Positions 6,232 to 13,295 are shown, counted from the first letter of the stretch. The stretch is 13,839 bases of DNA from an uncultured Spirochaetaceae bacterium (GCA_902797925.1 CADBUT010000329.1:1-13839); one strand, 5' to 3'. The notes: generated from the sequence alone by a model not told the origin. A program made the numbers and translations.

Positions 6232-6876
6232 TCAGACGTCTTTTTTGCTTGCCGCATAAGCTTTGTACGCGTAAATTATAGAGCTTGCCAGACAGAAAAC
6301 GGCACAGACTATAAAGCCTGAACCAAGCACATAAAAGAAATTGTAAAAACCATGAAGAACACACGCCAGCACAAACCAGAAGATTTTTGCCGGTTGTTTT
6401 GTCTTTATATTATAGACTGTCACTGCAGAACACACACTGCATGCTGCGTGCAATATTTCAGCAGTAAAAAAACGCACAAAAAGATTTTTAGAGCCGTTTA
6501 TCATATAAATGACGGTCTCAAAACTGCCAAAGCTTAAGCCGGCAACCAGCGCAAGCATAAGAAAACGTGCAAAGCTGATTTTTCTGGCAGAAAGAAAAAA
6601 AAGACAGCCGGCTTTTGAAGCTTCTTCAATAAAGCCGTTAATCAACAATGAAGAAATTAAAAAAATAAGAATGGAACTTTGTAAATGCCGGCTGAACAAT
6701 GGCAGTTTGAGTGCCATTGTCTGTATTAATGTTGCCGGTATAAGGGCGAGAAGCCCTAAAAGCACTGCCCCTTGAAGCAGAACTGCAAAATCTTTTTTAC
6801 AGCGGATAAGCAGAATAATTTCAACTGTTAAAAGCGGCACAAAGCAAAAAGCAATGTGCCAAAAGGGCAGCGTCAT
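6232..6876 (-). CDS. PrsW-family putative intramembrane protease
   Basis: A 214-residue, highly hydrophobic protein, mostly membrane helices. It carries the motif series typical of PrsW-type intramembrane proteases: EEASK (84-88), FETVIY (119-124), His143 in EILHAACS, and HGFYN (175-179). In Bacillus, PrsW makes the first cut of an anti-sigma factor; other members have unknown substrates. The ATG at 6876 lies nine bases after the stop of the SlyD-like gene, and no separate ribosome site is visible, so translation is probably coupled. It is the last gene of the nfu - slyD - prsW minus-strand operon. No sigma/anti-sigma pair is visible nearby, so the substrate cannot be guessed. Motif agreement is good; proteolytic activity is inferred. 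Confidence 0.75.
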   Translation of the reverse strand: MTLPFWHIAFCFVPLLTVEIILLIRCKKDFAVLLQGAVLLGLLALIPATLIQTMALKLPLFSRHLQSSILIFLISSLLINGFIEEASKAGCLFFLSARKISFARFLMLALVAGLSFGSFETVIYMINGSKNLFVRFFTAEILHAACSVCSAVTVYNIKTKQPAKIFWFVLACVLHGFYNFFYVLGSGFIVCAVFCLASSIIYAYKAYAASKKDV

Positions 6877-6885
6877 AAGAACAGC

Positions 6886-7434
6886 TTAGCAGCCGCAACC
6901 GCCGCTTCCGCAGCCACCGCAAGAACCGCCGCCACAGCCTCCGCTGCTGCATCCGCCACAACCGCCGCCGCAGCCGGTTCTTTGAGCAGCTGCAATTTCT
7001 TCTGGGGTCTGGTCGCGCACGTCAACTATGGTAACATCAAAAAACAGTTTCTGCCCTGCAAGAGGGTGGTTTGCGTCTACAGTTACAGTCTTTTCCTGCA
7101 CAGATTTTACCGTAACGATGTTTGAGCCGCCCGGACCGGCTGCCTCAAATTTCATGCCCACTTCAATCTCAATATCTTCTGGAAAATGCTCTTTCGGAAT
7201 TTCTATAATCAGATTGTCCTGGTGCTCGCCGTAGCCTTCTGCCGGTTCAATTTCAGCATGAAAAGAATCGCCTGGCTTTTTGCCTTCGAGCATCTTTTCA
7301 AGCCCTGTAATCAGCATTCCGTTGCCGTGAATATAATTTAAAGGCCCGCCGCCTTTTGATTCGTCAATTATCTCGCCGGCAGCATTCTTTAAAGTGTAGT
7401 CAATGCTGACAACTTTATCTTTTTCAATAATCAT
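6886..7434 (-). CDS. slyD: SlyD-like FKBP-type prolyl isomerase with Cys/Gly-rich tail
   Basis: A 182-residue cytoplasmic protein with the SlyD layout: split FKBP domain at both ends (VVSIDYTLKN near the start; VDANHPLAGQKLFFDVTIVDV at about 118-138) and an inserted chaperone flap in between, after the EPAEGYGEHQ segment. SlyD enzymes speed proline isomerisation and fold clients; in enteric bacteria a metal-binding, His-rich tail stores nickel and supports hydrogenase assembly. Here the tail (153-182) contains no His but eight Cys (155, 159, 162, 167, 172, 175, 180, 182) with 17 Gly and four Ser, so soft-metal or thiol chemistry is more likely. AAGGA (7445-7441) supports the ATG at 7434. The gene lies 22 bases after the nfu gene and is divergent from the hydrogenase operon. 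Confidence 0.92.
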   Translation of the reverse strand: MIIEKDKVVSIDYTLKNAAGEIIDESKGGGPLNYIHGNGMLITGLEKMLEGKKPGDSFHAEIEPAEGYGEHQDNLIIEIPKEHFPEDIEIEVGMKFEAAGPGGSNIVTVKSVQEKTVTVDANHPLAGQKLFFDVTIVDVRDQTPEEIAAAQRTGCGGGCGGCSSGGCGGGSCGGCGSGGCGC

Positions 7435-7456
7435 GTATATTCCTTAAAAATTTGAA

Positions 7457-7687
7457 TTAGAAAGCCTGAATAACTTCTGTTACTTCAGGTATAGTATCTT
7501 TTAAAAAGCGTTCTACACCCTGTTTCAGAGTCATTGTTGCCATCGGGCAGTTGCCGCAGGCTCCTGTAAGTTTTACGTGAACTTTGCCGCCGTCTTCAAG
7601 TTTTATAAATTCCAGATCGCCGCCGTCAGCCTGAAGCTGCGGTCTCATTTTTTCAAGTGCTTCTTTTACTTGTTCTTCTAAAGTCAT
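7457..7687 (-). CDS. Nfu-type Fe-S cluster scaffold/carrier (NifU C-terminal domain)
   Basis: A 76-residue protein consisting only of the NifU C-terminal domain. It has the typical block RPQLQADGGDLEFI, then LTGACGNCPMATMTLKQGVE with the CxxC motif that holds an Fe-S cluster between two subunits. Such proteins receive clusters from a main scaffold and pass them to client apoproteins. The AAGGAG at 7700-7695 gives a strong ribosome site for the ATG at 7687. It is the first gene of a minus-strand operon with the SlyD-like and PrsW-like genes and is divergent from hydCBA, whose products require many Fe-S clusters. A supply role for the hydrogenase is a reasonable but unproved inference. Confidence 0.93.
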   Translation of the reverse strand: MTLEEQVKEALEKMRPQLQADGGDLEFIKLEDGGKVHVKLTGACGNCPMATMTLKQGVERFLKDTIPEVTEVIQAF

Positions 7688-7766
7688 TTTGTGTCTCCTT
7701 TTAATTTGAATTGCAAAGTGCCTTTGGTTATTTTGCAGCTTGCAGATTTACGCGGTTTCTTTCATA

Positions 7767-7795
7767 AAAATACACACAAGTGCGCCAAAAGGCAA
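7767..7795 (-). promoter_or_regulatory. Candidate promoter of the nfu - slyD - prsW operon
   Basis: On the minus strand, TTGCCT (7795-7790) and TATTTT (7772-7767) are separated by 17 bases, giving a start near 7760 and a leader of about 73 bases. A direct repeat CAAGTG (7778-7783 and 7793-7798, 15-bp period) lies across the spacer and the -35 box and might be a regulator site. Confidence 0.4.
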
Positions 7796-7828
7796 GTGTT
7801 GCTGCCATAATATTTCTGCTGTAAGCAT

Positions 7829-7857
7829 TTGCAAAAGCCTTGTTTATAGTGTATAAT
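7829..7857 (+). promoter_or_regulatory. Promoter of the hydCBA operon
   Basis: TTGCAA (7829-7834) and a perfect TATAAT (7852-7857) are separated by the ideal 17 bases. Transcription should begin near 7864, leaving a leader of about 40 bases with GGAGGG (7894-7899) before the ATG at 7905. This is the strongest promoter match in the window. I saw no TTGTTAA-type Rex operator next to it. Confidence 0.65.
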
Positions 7858-7904
7858 TTATCGAATTATTCCTATAAAATTGCATAAATGACTGGAGGGT
7901 CAAT

Positions 7905-8384
7905 ATGTCAGCAGCGCAAGCGGCAAAGTTCAGCAAAGAACTTTTGTCATTTATCGATGCATGGAAATCTAAACCTGGAAATCTTATTATGATTCTTCAC
8001 AGAGTTCAGGAAGAACAGGGCTATATTTCCAAAGAAGCGGCAAAGGCTGTAGCCGAATTAACCGGCACACACCTTGCTCGTGTTTACGGCGTTATGTCGT
8101 TTTATCACTTTTTCAAAACACAAAAACCTGGAAAATACAAAATCAGTGTTTGTCTTGGTACAGCTTGTTATTTGAAAGGCGGCCAGGATCTTTATGATGA
8201 AAGCCGTTCTTTGTTGGGACTTTCGGGCGATATGATTTCTACAGAAGACGGTTTGTTCTCTGTTGAACCTGTCCGTTGTATCGGTTGTTGCGGTCTTGCA
8301 CCTGTTCTTTCTGTCAACGGTGACGTTTACGGAAAGCTCACCAAAAAACAGATACCTGAAATTCTTGACAAGTACAGAAAATAA
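7905..8384 (+). CDS. hydC: [FeFe]-hydrogenase NuoE-like subunit (HydC/HndA type)
   Basis: A 159-residue thioredoxin-like [2Fe-2S] protein homologous to NuoE of complex I and to the small subunit of trimeric NAD-linked [FeFe]-hydrogenases. The four cluster cysteines are visible with canonical spacing: C83 and C88 (CLGTAC) and C125 and C129 (RCIGCCG). The helical N-terminal region (ILHRVQEEQGYISKEAAKAVAEL) and VYGVMSFYHFF are typical of the family. In the soluble complex this subunit supports electron transfer with the flavin subunit. GGAGGG six bases before the ATG sets the start. It is the first gene of a three-gene operon in the same small-large-catalytic order known for Thermotoga HydABC, with 21 bases to the next gene. 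The gene symbol follows the Thermotoga naming. Confidence 0.95.
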   Translation: MSAAQAAKFSKELLSFIDAWKSKPGNLIMILHRVQEEQGYISKEAAKAVAELTGTHLARVYGVMSFYHFFKTQKPGKYKISVCLGTACYLKGGQDLYDESRSLLGLSGDMISTEDGLFSVEPVRCIGCCGLAPVLSVNGDVYGKLTKKQIPEILDKYRK

Positions 8385-8405
8385 GGTTTGCGGAGGAAAA
8401 CATAA

Positions 8406-10286
8406 ATGGAAAAAATCACTCGTGAAAAACTGAATGCTCTCCGTGAGTCAAAAAAGCTTGAACTTCGCAAAAAGGAAGTTGAAGGAAAAGTAATTCTTGT
8501 TTGTGGCGGTACAGGTTGTGTTTCATCTAATTCTGAAAAGATTTATGACAACCTCGTTGCAGCTCTCAAAAAATTCGGTTTTGAAGATAAAGTTACTGTA
8601 AAAAAGACAGGCTGTTTCGGTTTCTGTGAAAAAGGCCCTATCGTTAAGATTTTGCCTGAAGATGCTTTCTATGTAGAAGTAAAGCCTGAAGATGCACAGG
8701 AAATCGTTGAATCACACATCGTAAAAGGTGTAGAAGTTGACCGCCTTCTTTACAAAGAGAACGGTCAAAAACCTGCTGAAGGCGAAGACATCAACTTCTA
8801 TAAGAAGCAGAAGCGCATTGTTCTTAGAAACTGCGGTCTTATCAATCCTGAAGACATTACAGAATACATTGCAAATGACGGCTACCTTGCTCTCGAAAAA
8901 GTATTGTTCGAGATGAAGCCTGAAGATGTAATCGAAGAATTGAAGAAATCTGGTCTCCGCGGACGCGGCGGTGCAGGTTTCCCGACTGGCTTGAAATGGG
9001 AAGCCGGTATGAAAGCTACTGGCGATGTAAAATACGTTGTTTGTAACGCTGACGAAGGCGACCCGGGTGCATACATGGACCGTTCAACAATTGAAGGCGA
9101 CCCGAACTCAATCCTTGAAGCAATGACAATTTGTGGTAAGGCAATCGGCGCAAACAAAGGTTTCATCTACATCCGTGCAGAATATCCTCTCGCTGTTGAG
9201 CGCCTTAAGGTTGCAATGGCTCAGTCTAAAGAAATGGGCCTTCTCGGCGATGACATTCTCGGTTCAGGCTTCAGCTTTGACATTGAAATCCGCCTTGGTG
9301 CAGGTGCTTTCGTCTGCGGTGAAGAGACAGCTCTTCTCCGTTCTATCGAAGGTCTTCGCGGTATGCCGACACCGAAGCCGCCGTTCCCGGCACAGAGCGG
9401 TCTTTGGGGCAAGCCTACAGTTATCAACAATGTTGAAACTTGGGCAAACATTCCTGTAATCATCACAAAGGGCGCAGACTGGTTCAACAAAATCGGTACA
9501 GACGATTCTAAGGGAACAAAAGTTTTCGCACTTACTGGTAAAATCAATAACTCTGGTCTTGTTGAAGTTCCAATGGGAACAACTCTCCGCGACATCATCT
9601 TTGAGATTGGCGGCGGCATCAAGAACGGAAAGAAATTCAAGGGTGTTCAGACTGGCGGTCCGTCAGGCGGCATCATCTGCGAAAACGAGCTTGACACACC
9701 AATCGATTTCGGTTCATTGATTCGCCTCGGCTCAATGATGGGTTCGGGCGGTATGATTGTTATGGACGAAGACGACTGTGTAGTTGACGTTTCTAAGTTC
9801 TACATGGAATTCTGCGTTGACGAATCTTGCGGTAAATGTTCACCGTGCCGCATCGGTACACGCCAGATGCACACAATTCTTGACAAAATCGCCAACGGCA
9901 AGGGCGAAATGGAAGACTTGCAGAAGCTTAAGGACATCGGTCAGGCAATGAAATCTTGTTCATTGTGCGCACTCGGTCAGTCAGCTCCTAACCCGACTCT
10001 TTCAACAATCAAGAAGTTTGAACAGGAATACATCGACCATATTCAGAACAAGAAATGCGTTGCAGGCAAATGTAAGCATCTCCTGCAGTTCATTATTGAT
10101 GAGAACAAGTGTATCGGCTGTGGTCTTTGTGCAAAGAACTGTCCTGCAAATGCTATTGTCAACAACCCGAAAAACGAGGTTAAGGAAGGCAAGAAGCTTG
10201 CATGGAAGACAATTGACCAGAGCAAGTGTCTGAAATGCGGTGCTTGTATGGCTAACTGTAAATTTAGTGCAATTATCAAGAAATAA
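8406..10286 (+). CDS. hydB: [FeFe]-hydrogenase NuoF-like NAD(H)/FMN subunit (HydB/HndC type)
   Basis: A 626-residue flavin subunit with the full HydB layout. An N-terminal thioredoxin-like [2Fe-2S] domain has C33, C38, C70 and C74. The NuoF core follows, with the GLRGRGGAGFP loop from residue 183, NADEGDPGA (214-222) and GAGAFVCGEETALL for FMN and NAD(H) binding. A [4Fe-4S] site is formed by C475, C478, C481 and C521. A C-terminal 2x[4Fe-4S] ferredoxin domain has C569/572/575/579 and C608/611/614/618. The extra N- and C-terminal cluster domains distinguish it from complex I NuoF and are typical of hydrogenases that couple NAD(H) and ferredoxin to H2. GGAGG (8392-8396) precedes the ATG. Codon choice favours C-ending codons (GAC, AAC, ATC, CGC), unlike the flanking signalling genes, which suggests high expression. 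Confidence 0.96.
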   Translation: MEKITREKLNALRESKKLELRKKEVEGKVILVCGGTGCVSSNSEKIYDNLVAALKKFGFEDKVTVKKTGCFGFCEKGPIVKILPEDAFYVEVKPEDAQEIVESHIVKGVEVDRLLYKENGQKPAEGEDINFYKKQKRIVLRNCGLINPEDITEYIANDGYLALEKVLFEMKPEDVIEELKKSGLRGRGGAGFPTGLKWEAGMKATGDVKYVVCNADEGDPGAYMDRSTIEGDPNSILEAMTICGKAIGANKGFIYIRAEYPLAVERLKVAMAQSKEMGLLGDDILGSGFSFDIEIRLGAGAFVCGEETALLRSIEGLRGMPTPKPPFPAQSGLWGKPTVINNVETWANIPVIITKGADWFNKIGTDDSKGTKVFALTGKINNSGLVEVPMGTTLRDIIFEIGGGIKNGKKFKGVQTGGPSGGIICENELDTPIDFGSLIRLGSMMGSGGMIVMDEDDCVVDVSKFYMEFCVDESCGKCSPCRIGTRQMHTILDKIANGKGEMEDLQKLKDIGQAMKSCSLCALGQSAPNPTLSTIKKFEQEYIDHIQNKKCVAGKCKHLLQFIIDENKCIGCGLCAKNCPANAIVNNPKNEVKEGKKLAWKTIDQSKCLKCGACMANCKFSAIIKK

Positions 10287-10298
10287 GGGGAAGCATCA

Positions 10299-12056
10299 AT
10301 GATTGACCTTACTATTAACGGCAAGCCTGTTTCTGTAGAAGAAGGAACAACCATTCTGCAGGCTGCTGAAAAGTTAAATATAAAGATTCCTTCACTTTGT
10401 TATAACAAAGACCTGCCGGCATGGGCATCTTGCGGTATCTGCGTTATCAAGAACGTAGACCCAAGAACTGGCCGTGCTCGTATGGCCCGTGCCTGCTGCA
10501 CAGCTTGTACACCAGGCATGAATATTGTAACAAATGACCTTGAGCTGACAAAGGCCCGCAGAACTGTTCTTGAACTGATTCTTGCAAACCATCCTGATGA
10601 TTGTCTTAAGTGCAACAGAAGCGGTCAGTGTGAGCTTCAGAAGCTTGCAGCAGATTTCGGTCTCCGCAAGAACAGCTTCACAAAGATTATCAGAGAGCAG
10701 CCGACAGACGCTTCTTATGAAGCAATCGTTTTTGACCGCAAGAAGTGTATCAGCTGCGGCCGCTGTGTTGAAACATGTCAGATTATGCAGAATGTATGGG
10801 CACTTGAATACACAGGCCGCGGTGACAAGACTGTTATCGGTCCTGTTGCCGGCGTTGACCTGGCTCACAGCCCATGTATCCGCTGCGGTCAGTGTGCTGC
10901 ACATTGTCCTACAGGCGCAATTACATACCACACACCAGTTGAAAGCGTATTCAACAAGGTTGCAGACCCAGAAATTACAGCAGTTGCTTCAATTGCTCCT
11001 TCTGTACGCGCTGCACTCGGCGAAGAATTCGGTATGCCGGTCGGATCTTTGACAACTGGAAAGATTTACACAGCTCTCAGAATGCTCGGCTTCAAGTATG
11101 TATTCGATACGAACTTTGCTGCTGACCTTACAATCATGGAAGAAGGAACAGAGCTTGTTACACGTCTTACAAAAGGCGGCGCTCTTCCGATGTTCACAAG
11201 CTGCTGCCCAGGTTGGGTTGACTATGCTGAAAAGAACTACCATGACTTGCTGCCGAACCTTTCTACAGCAAAATCACCTCAGCAGATGCAGGGTGCTGTA
11301 ACAAAGACTTACTGGGCAGAACAGGTCGGCATCAAACCTGAAAAGATTTTCCATCTTTCTATCATGCCATGTACAGCAAAAGCTTACGAAGCACGCAGAA
11401 ACGATGATATGAAGTCTTCTGGCGCACCAGATGTAGATATGGTTCTTACTACACGTGAATTTGCAACTCTCATCAGACAGGCCGGCATCGACTTTGTAAA
11501 TCTTGAAGATTCACAGGCTGACAACCCAATCGGACCATACACAGGCGCAGGCACAATCTTCGGTGCAACAGGCGGTGTTATGGAAGCTGCTGTCCGCACA
11601 GCATACAAGCTTGTTACAGGCAAAGAGCTCGGCGATGTAAACTACACACCTGTCCGCGGTCTTGAAGGCGTAAAGAAAGCTGTTGTAGATTTGAACGGAA
11701 CAAAAGTTAAGATTGCCGTAATCCATCAGATGGGCAATGTTGATGCTGTCGTTCAGGAAATCCGCAAAGCAGCTGCTGAAGGCAAAGAAAGACCTTATGA
11801 CTTCATCGAAGTTATGGCATGTAAGGGCGGTTGTGTAACTGGCGGCGGTCAGCCATACGGCCACTGCGATGAATTGCGCGAAAAACGTGCTGCTGCATTG
11901 TACAAAGACGATGAAACACACGAAATCCGCTGTTCACACCAGAACCCGCTTATTACACAGATTTACGACAAATATTTTGGCAAACCGAACAGTGAGAAAG
12001 CACATCACTTGCTGCACACTCACTACACACCAAGAGATTTGTACACAAATAACTAA
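10299..12056 (+). CDS. hydA: [FeFe]-hydrogenase catalytic subunit HydA
   Basis: A 585-residue catalytic subunit that forms or consumes H2 at the H-cluster. Domains in order: an N-terminal [2Fe-2S] ferredoxin domain (C34, C45, C48, C66); the His-Cys [4Fe-4S] site (H98, C102, C105, C111); two [4Fe-4S] clusters (C150/153/156/160 and C193/196/199/203); and the H-domain. All three H-cluster signatures are intact: TSCCPGW, with C302 as probable proton-transfer Cys and C303 as ligand; MPCTAKAYE with C358; and MACKGGCVTGGGQP with C508 and C512. AAGGGGA (10285-10291) precedes the ATG, 12 bases after hydB. The large N-terminal cluster set and the partner genes point to the trimeric, NAD- and ferredoxin-linked type, often electron-bifurcating. 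Maturases HydE, HydF and HydG are not in this window. Confidence 0.97.
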   Translation: MIDLTINGKPVSVEEGTTILQAAEKLNIKIPSLCYNKDLPAWASCGICVIKNVDPRTGRARMARACCTACTPGMNIVTNDLELTKARRTVLELILANHPDDCLKCNRSGQCELQKLAADFGLRKNSFTKIIREQPTDASYEAIVFDRKKCISCGRCVETCQIMQNVWALEYTGRGDKTVIGPVAGVDLAHSPCIRCGQCAAHCPTGAITYHTPVESVFNKVADPEITAVASIAPSVRAALGEEFGMPVGSLTTGKIYTALRMLGFKYVFDTNFAADLTIMEEGTELVTRLTKGGALPMFTSCCPGWVDYAEKNYHDLLPNLSTAKSPQQMQGAVTKTYWAEQVGIKPEKIFHLSIMPCTAKAYEARRNDDMKSSGAPDVDMVLTTREFATLIRQAGIDFVNLEDSQADNPIGPYTGAGTIFGATGGVMEAAVRTAYKLVTGKELGDVNYTPVRGLEGVKKAVVDLNGTKVKIAVIHQMGNVDAVVQEIRKAAAEGKERPYDFIEVMACKGGCVTGGGQPYGHCDELREKRAAALYKDDETHEIRCSHQNPLITQIYDKYFGKPNSEKAHHLLHTHYTPRDLYTNN

Positions 12057-12082
12057 GCTTTTCGGCGTTAAACGCTGAACCG

Positions 12083-12166
12083 AAAGGGCTGTCTTTAATA
12101 CCGTGGCGTCATTCCGAACTTGTTTCGGAAGCTGCGTTATTAATAAGGGCAGCCCTTTTTGCTTTT
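12083..12166 (+). terminator. Terminator of the hydCBA operon with a palindrome in its loop
   Basis: AAAGGGCTG (12083-12091) pairs perfectly with CAGCCCTTT (12150-12158), and T-rich sequence follows to 12166. Inside, TTTAATA and TATTAATA can extend the stem, and the loop contains the REP-like palindrome at 12108-12130. A second hairpin, CTTTTCGG (12058-12065) with CCGAAAGG (12080-12087), overlaps the ascending arm by five bases, so the two folds compete. Confidence 0.75.
12108..12130. repeat. REP-like palindrome, copy 2
   Basis: TTCCGAA (12112-12118) and TTCGGAA (12124-12130) form a perfect 7-bp stem around the loop CTTGT, preceded by GTCATT (12108-12113). The layout matches the element at 5055-5082. 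Similar GTCATT-stem-CTTG-stem palindromes are dispersed between genes in many bacterial genomes. It sits inside the loop of the hyd terminator, as if inserted there. Confidence 0.55.
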
Positions 12167-12185
12167 AAAAAAGCCTGATAACTTG

Positions 12186-12191
12186 TATAAT
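12186..12191 (+). promoter_or_regulatory. -10 box placing the slyX start codon at the transcription start
   Basis: A perfect TATAAT lies at 12186-12191, and the ATG of slyX begins at 12198, exactly seven bases after the box. No Shine-Dalgarno sequence is present. No convincing -35 box was found: TTGCTT at 12159-12164 is 21 bases away, which is too far. A leaderless message is the likely reading. Confidence 0.4.
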
Positions 12192-12197
12192 CAATTT

Positions 12198-12410
12198 ATG
12201 GAAAACGAAACTAACAACCGCTTGACCGAAATTGAAATAAAACTGTCTTATTTAGAAGATTTTATGACCAAGATTCAGAAAATCACTGTTGAGCATACCG
12301 AAACAATAGATAAGCTTAAAGCTGAGAACCGGGGCTTAAAAGCAAAACTTTCCGAACTTATTGAATCTCAAGAAGACGAAATACCGAACCGCAAACCGCC
12401 GCATTATTGA
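12198..12410 (+). CDS. slyX: SlyX family protein
   Basis: A 70-residue, strongly charged coiled-coil protein (about residues 5-55, heptad-like LTEIEIKLSYLEDF and IDKLKAENRGLKAKL) ending in NRKPPHY. The C-terminal PPHY is characteristic of SlyX. The family's function is unknown; in enteric bacteria slyX lies beside slyD. Here it is separated from the SlyD-like gene by the whole hydrogenase operon. I chose the ATG at 12198 because of the family N-terminus and the promoter position; an upstream in-frame TTG at 12159 lies in the hyd terminator and is unlikely. The gene is convergent with mscS. Confidence 0.85.
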   Translation: MENETNNRLTEIEIKLSYLEDFMTKIQKITVEHTETIDKLKAENRGLKAKLSELIESQEDEIPNRKPPHY

Positions 12411-12418
12411 TAAAAAGA

Positions 12419-12451
12419 GCCCGACAGTAGCATGTGCGGCTATGTCGGGCA
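12419..12451 (-). terminator. Terminator of mscS, shared with convergent slyX
   Basis: GCCCGACA (12420-12427) and TGTCGGGC (12444-12451) form a perfect 8-bp stem, extended inside by TAGC with GCTA. Read on the minus strand the hairpin is followed by CTCTTTTTATC, a good T run, so it should end mscS transcription. In the plus direction the T tract is poor, though the hairpin may still serve slyX. Confidence 0.75.
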
Positions 12452-12479
12452 GCCTTTGTTCAGTTTTCAGACTTGCTTA

Positions 12480-13295
12480 TTAAGCGTTCTGTGCGTTTTG
12501 GATTTTGTCAAAATGCACGTCGAGTTGCGGGAAAGGAATCTCGATGCCTGCATCTCTTAAGCCTTGATGCACGTTCTTGATAAGGTTGTTCTTCATGTTG
12601 AGGAAGTCCGGCTTCTTGCACCAGGCGGCAAGCGTAAGCGTTACGGCTGAATCGTCAAATGAGTTGAAGAAAACTTTCGGGGCTGGGTCAGCAAGCACAA
12701 GCGGCGTTTCGGCCGCAATTTTCAGCAATGTGTCTTCAACCTGCTGCAAGTTGCTGTTATAAGACACGCCAACCGGCAGAGAAAAACGCCGCTCGTCGTT
12801 GTAAGACACGTTTATAAGGCTTGTCTGAATTACGGCCTCATTCGGAATGCGCACAAGCTGATTGTCAGGTGTTTTCAGCTTTATAGAAAGCAGGTCAATC
12901 GTAAAGACTGTGCCGCTTATGTCGTTCACCGTGATGAAGTCGCCAATCTGAAAGGCGTGTTCGCTCAAAACAAAGAAACCGCTGATAATGTTGCTCACAG
13001 AAGTCTGGGCGGCAAAACCAACCGCGATACCGGCAATTCCGGCTGCGCCCAACAGCGCAGAAAGGTTGATACCGAAAAGATTAAGCACATAAAGGATAAC
13101 GCACACCGTAAAGATGTATTTTATGCCTTTTTCGATTATCATTACCGTTTGCGGCTTTAATTTCTTAAAAACAGTCCGCTTAAGATATTTGCGTAAAATT
13201 TTGTAGGCCAAAGAAAAGACAAATAAGGCAACGACAACGCCAAAAAGGTTTATAACAACGTCAATCGTAAGATTTTTCTCAATCCACTCTTTCAT
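12480..13295 (-). CDS. mscS: Small-conductance mechanosensitive channel (MscS family)
   Basis: A 271-residue protein, close to the usual MscS length. Three membrane helices are at about 11-33, 55-76 and 80-110. The last is the pore-lining TM3, rich in Gly and Ala (LGAAGIAGIAVGFAAQTSVSN). The beta domain follows with FQIGDFITV, SGTVFTIDLLSIKLKT and the signature RIPNEAV (149-155), and the C-terminus has the AGIEIPFPQLDV motif (249-260). Such channels open under membrane tension and release solutes after osmotic downshock. I chose the ATG at 13295 because AAAGGAG (13307-13301) lies five bases upstream; an in-frame TTG at 13310 would overlap that site. The gene has its own promoter and terminator. 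Confidence 0.95.
   Translation of the reverse strand: MKEWIEKNLTIDVVINLFGVVVALFVFSLAYKILRKYLKRTVFKKLKPQTVMIIEKGIKYIFTVCVILYVLNLFGINLSALLGAAGIAGIAVGFAAQTSVSNIISGFFVLSEHAFQIGDFITVNDISGTVFTIDLLSIKLKTPDNQLVRIPNEAVIQTSLINVSYNDERRFSLPVGVSYNSNLQQVEDTLLKIAAETPLVLADPAPKVFFNSFDDSAVTLTLAAWCKKPDFLNMKNNLIKNVHQGLRDAGIEIPFPQLDVHFDKIQNAQNA

Noticed and set aside
6204..6233. Terminator between the converging HD-GYP and PrsW-like genes
   Set aside because: Only a 4-bp GAGG/CCTC stem without a T run is present on either strand.
6856..7125. Ala/Thr-rich plus-strand open frame opposite the SlyD-like gene
   Set aside because: The low-complexity sequence is the antisense of the Gly/Cys tail codons; the minus-strand frame is clearly the real gene.
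10392..10931. Long open frames opposite hydA, rich in Cys and Ala
   Set aside because: They mirror the codon bias of hydA on the other strand, have no ribosome site and match no family.
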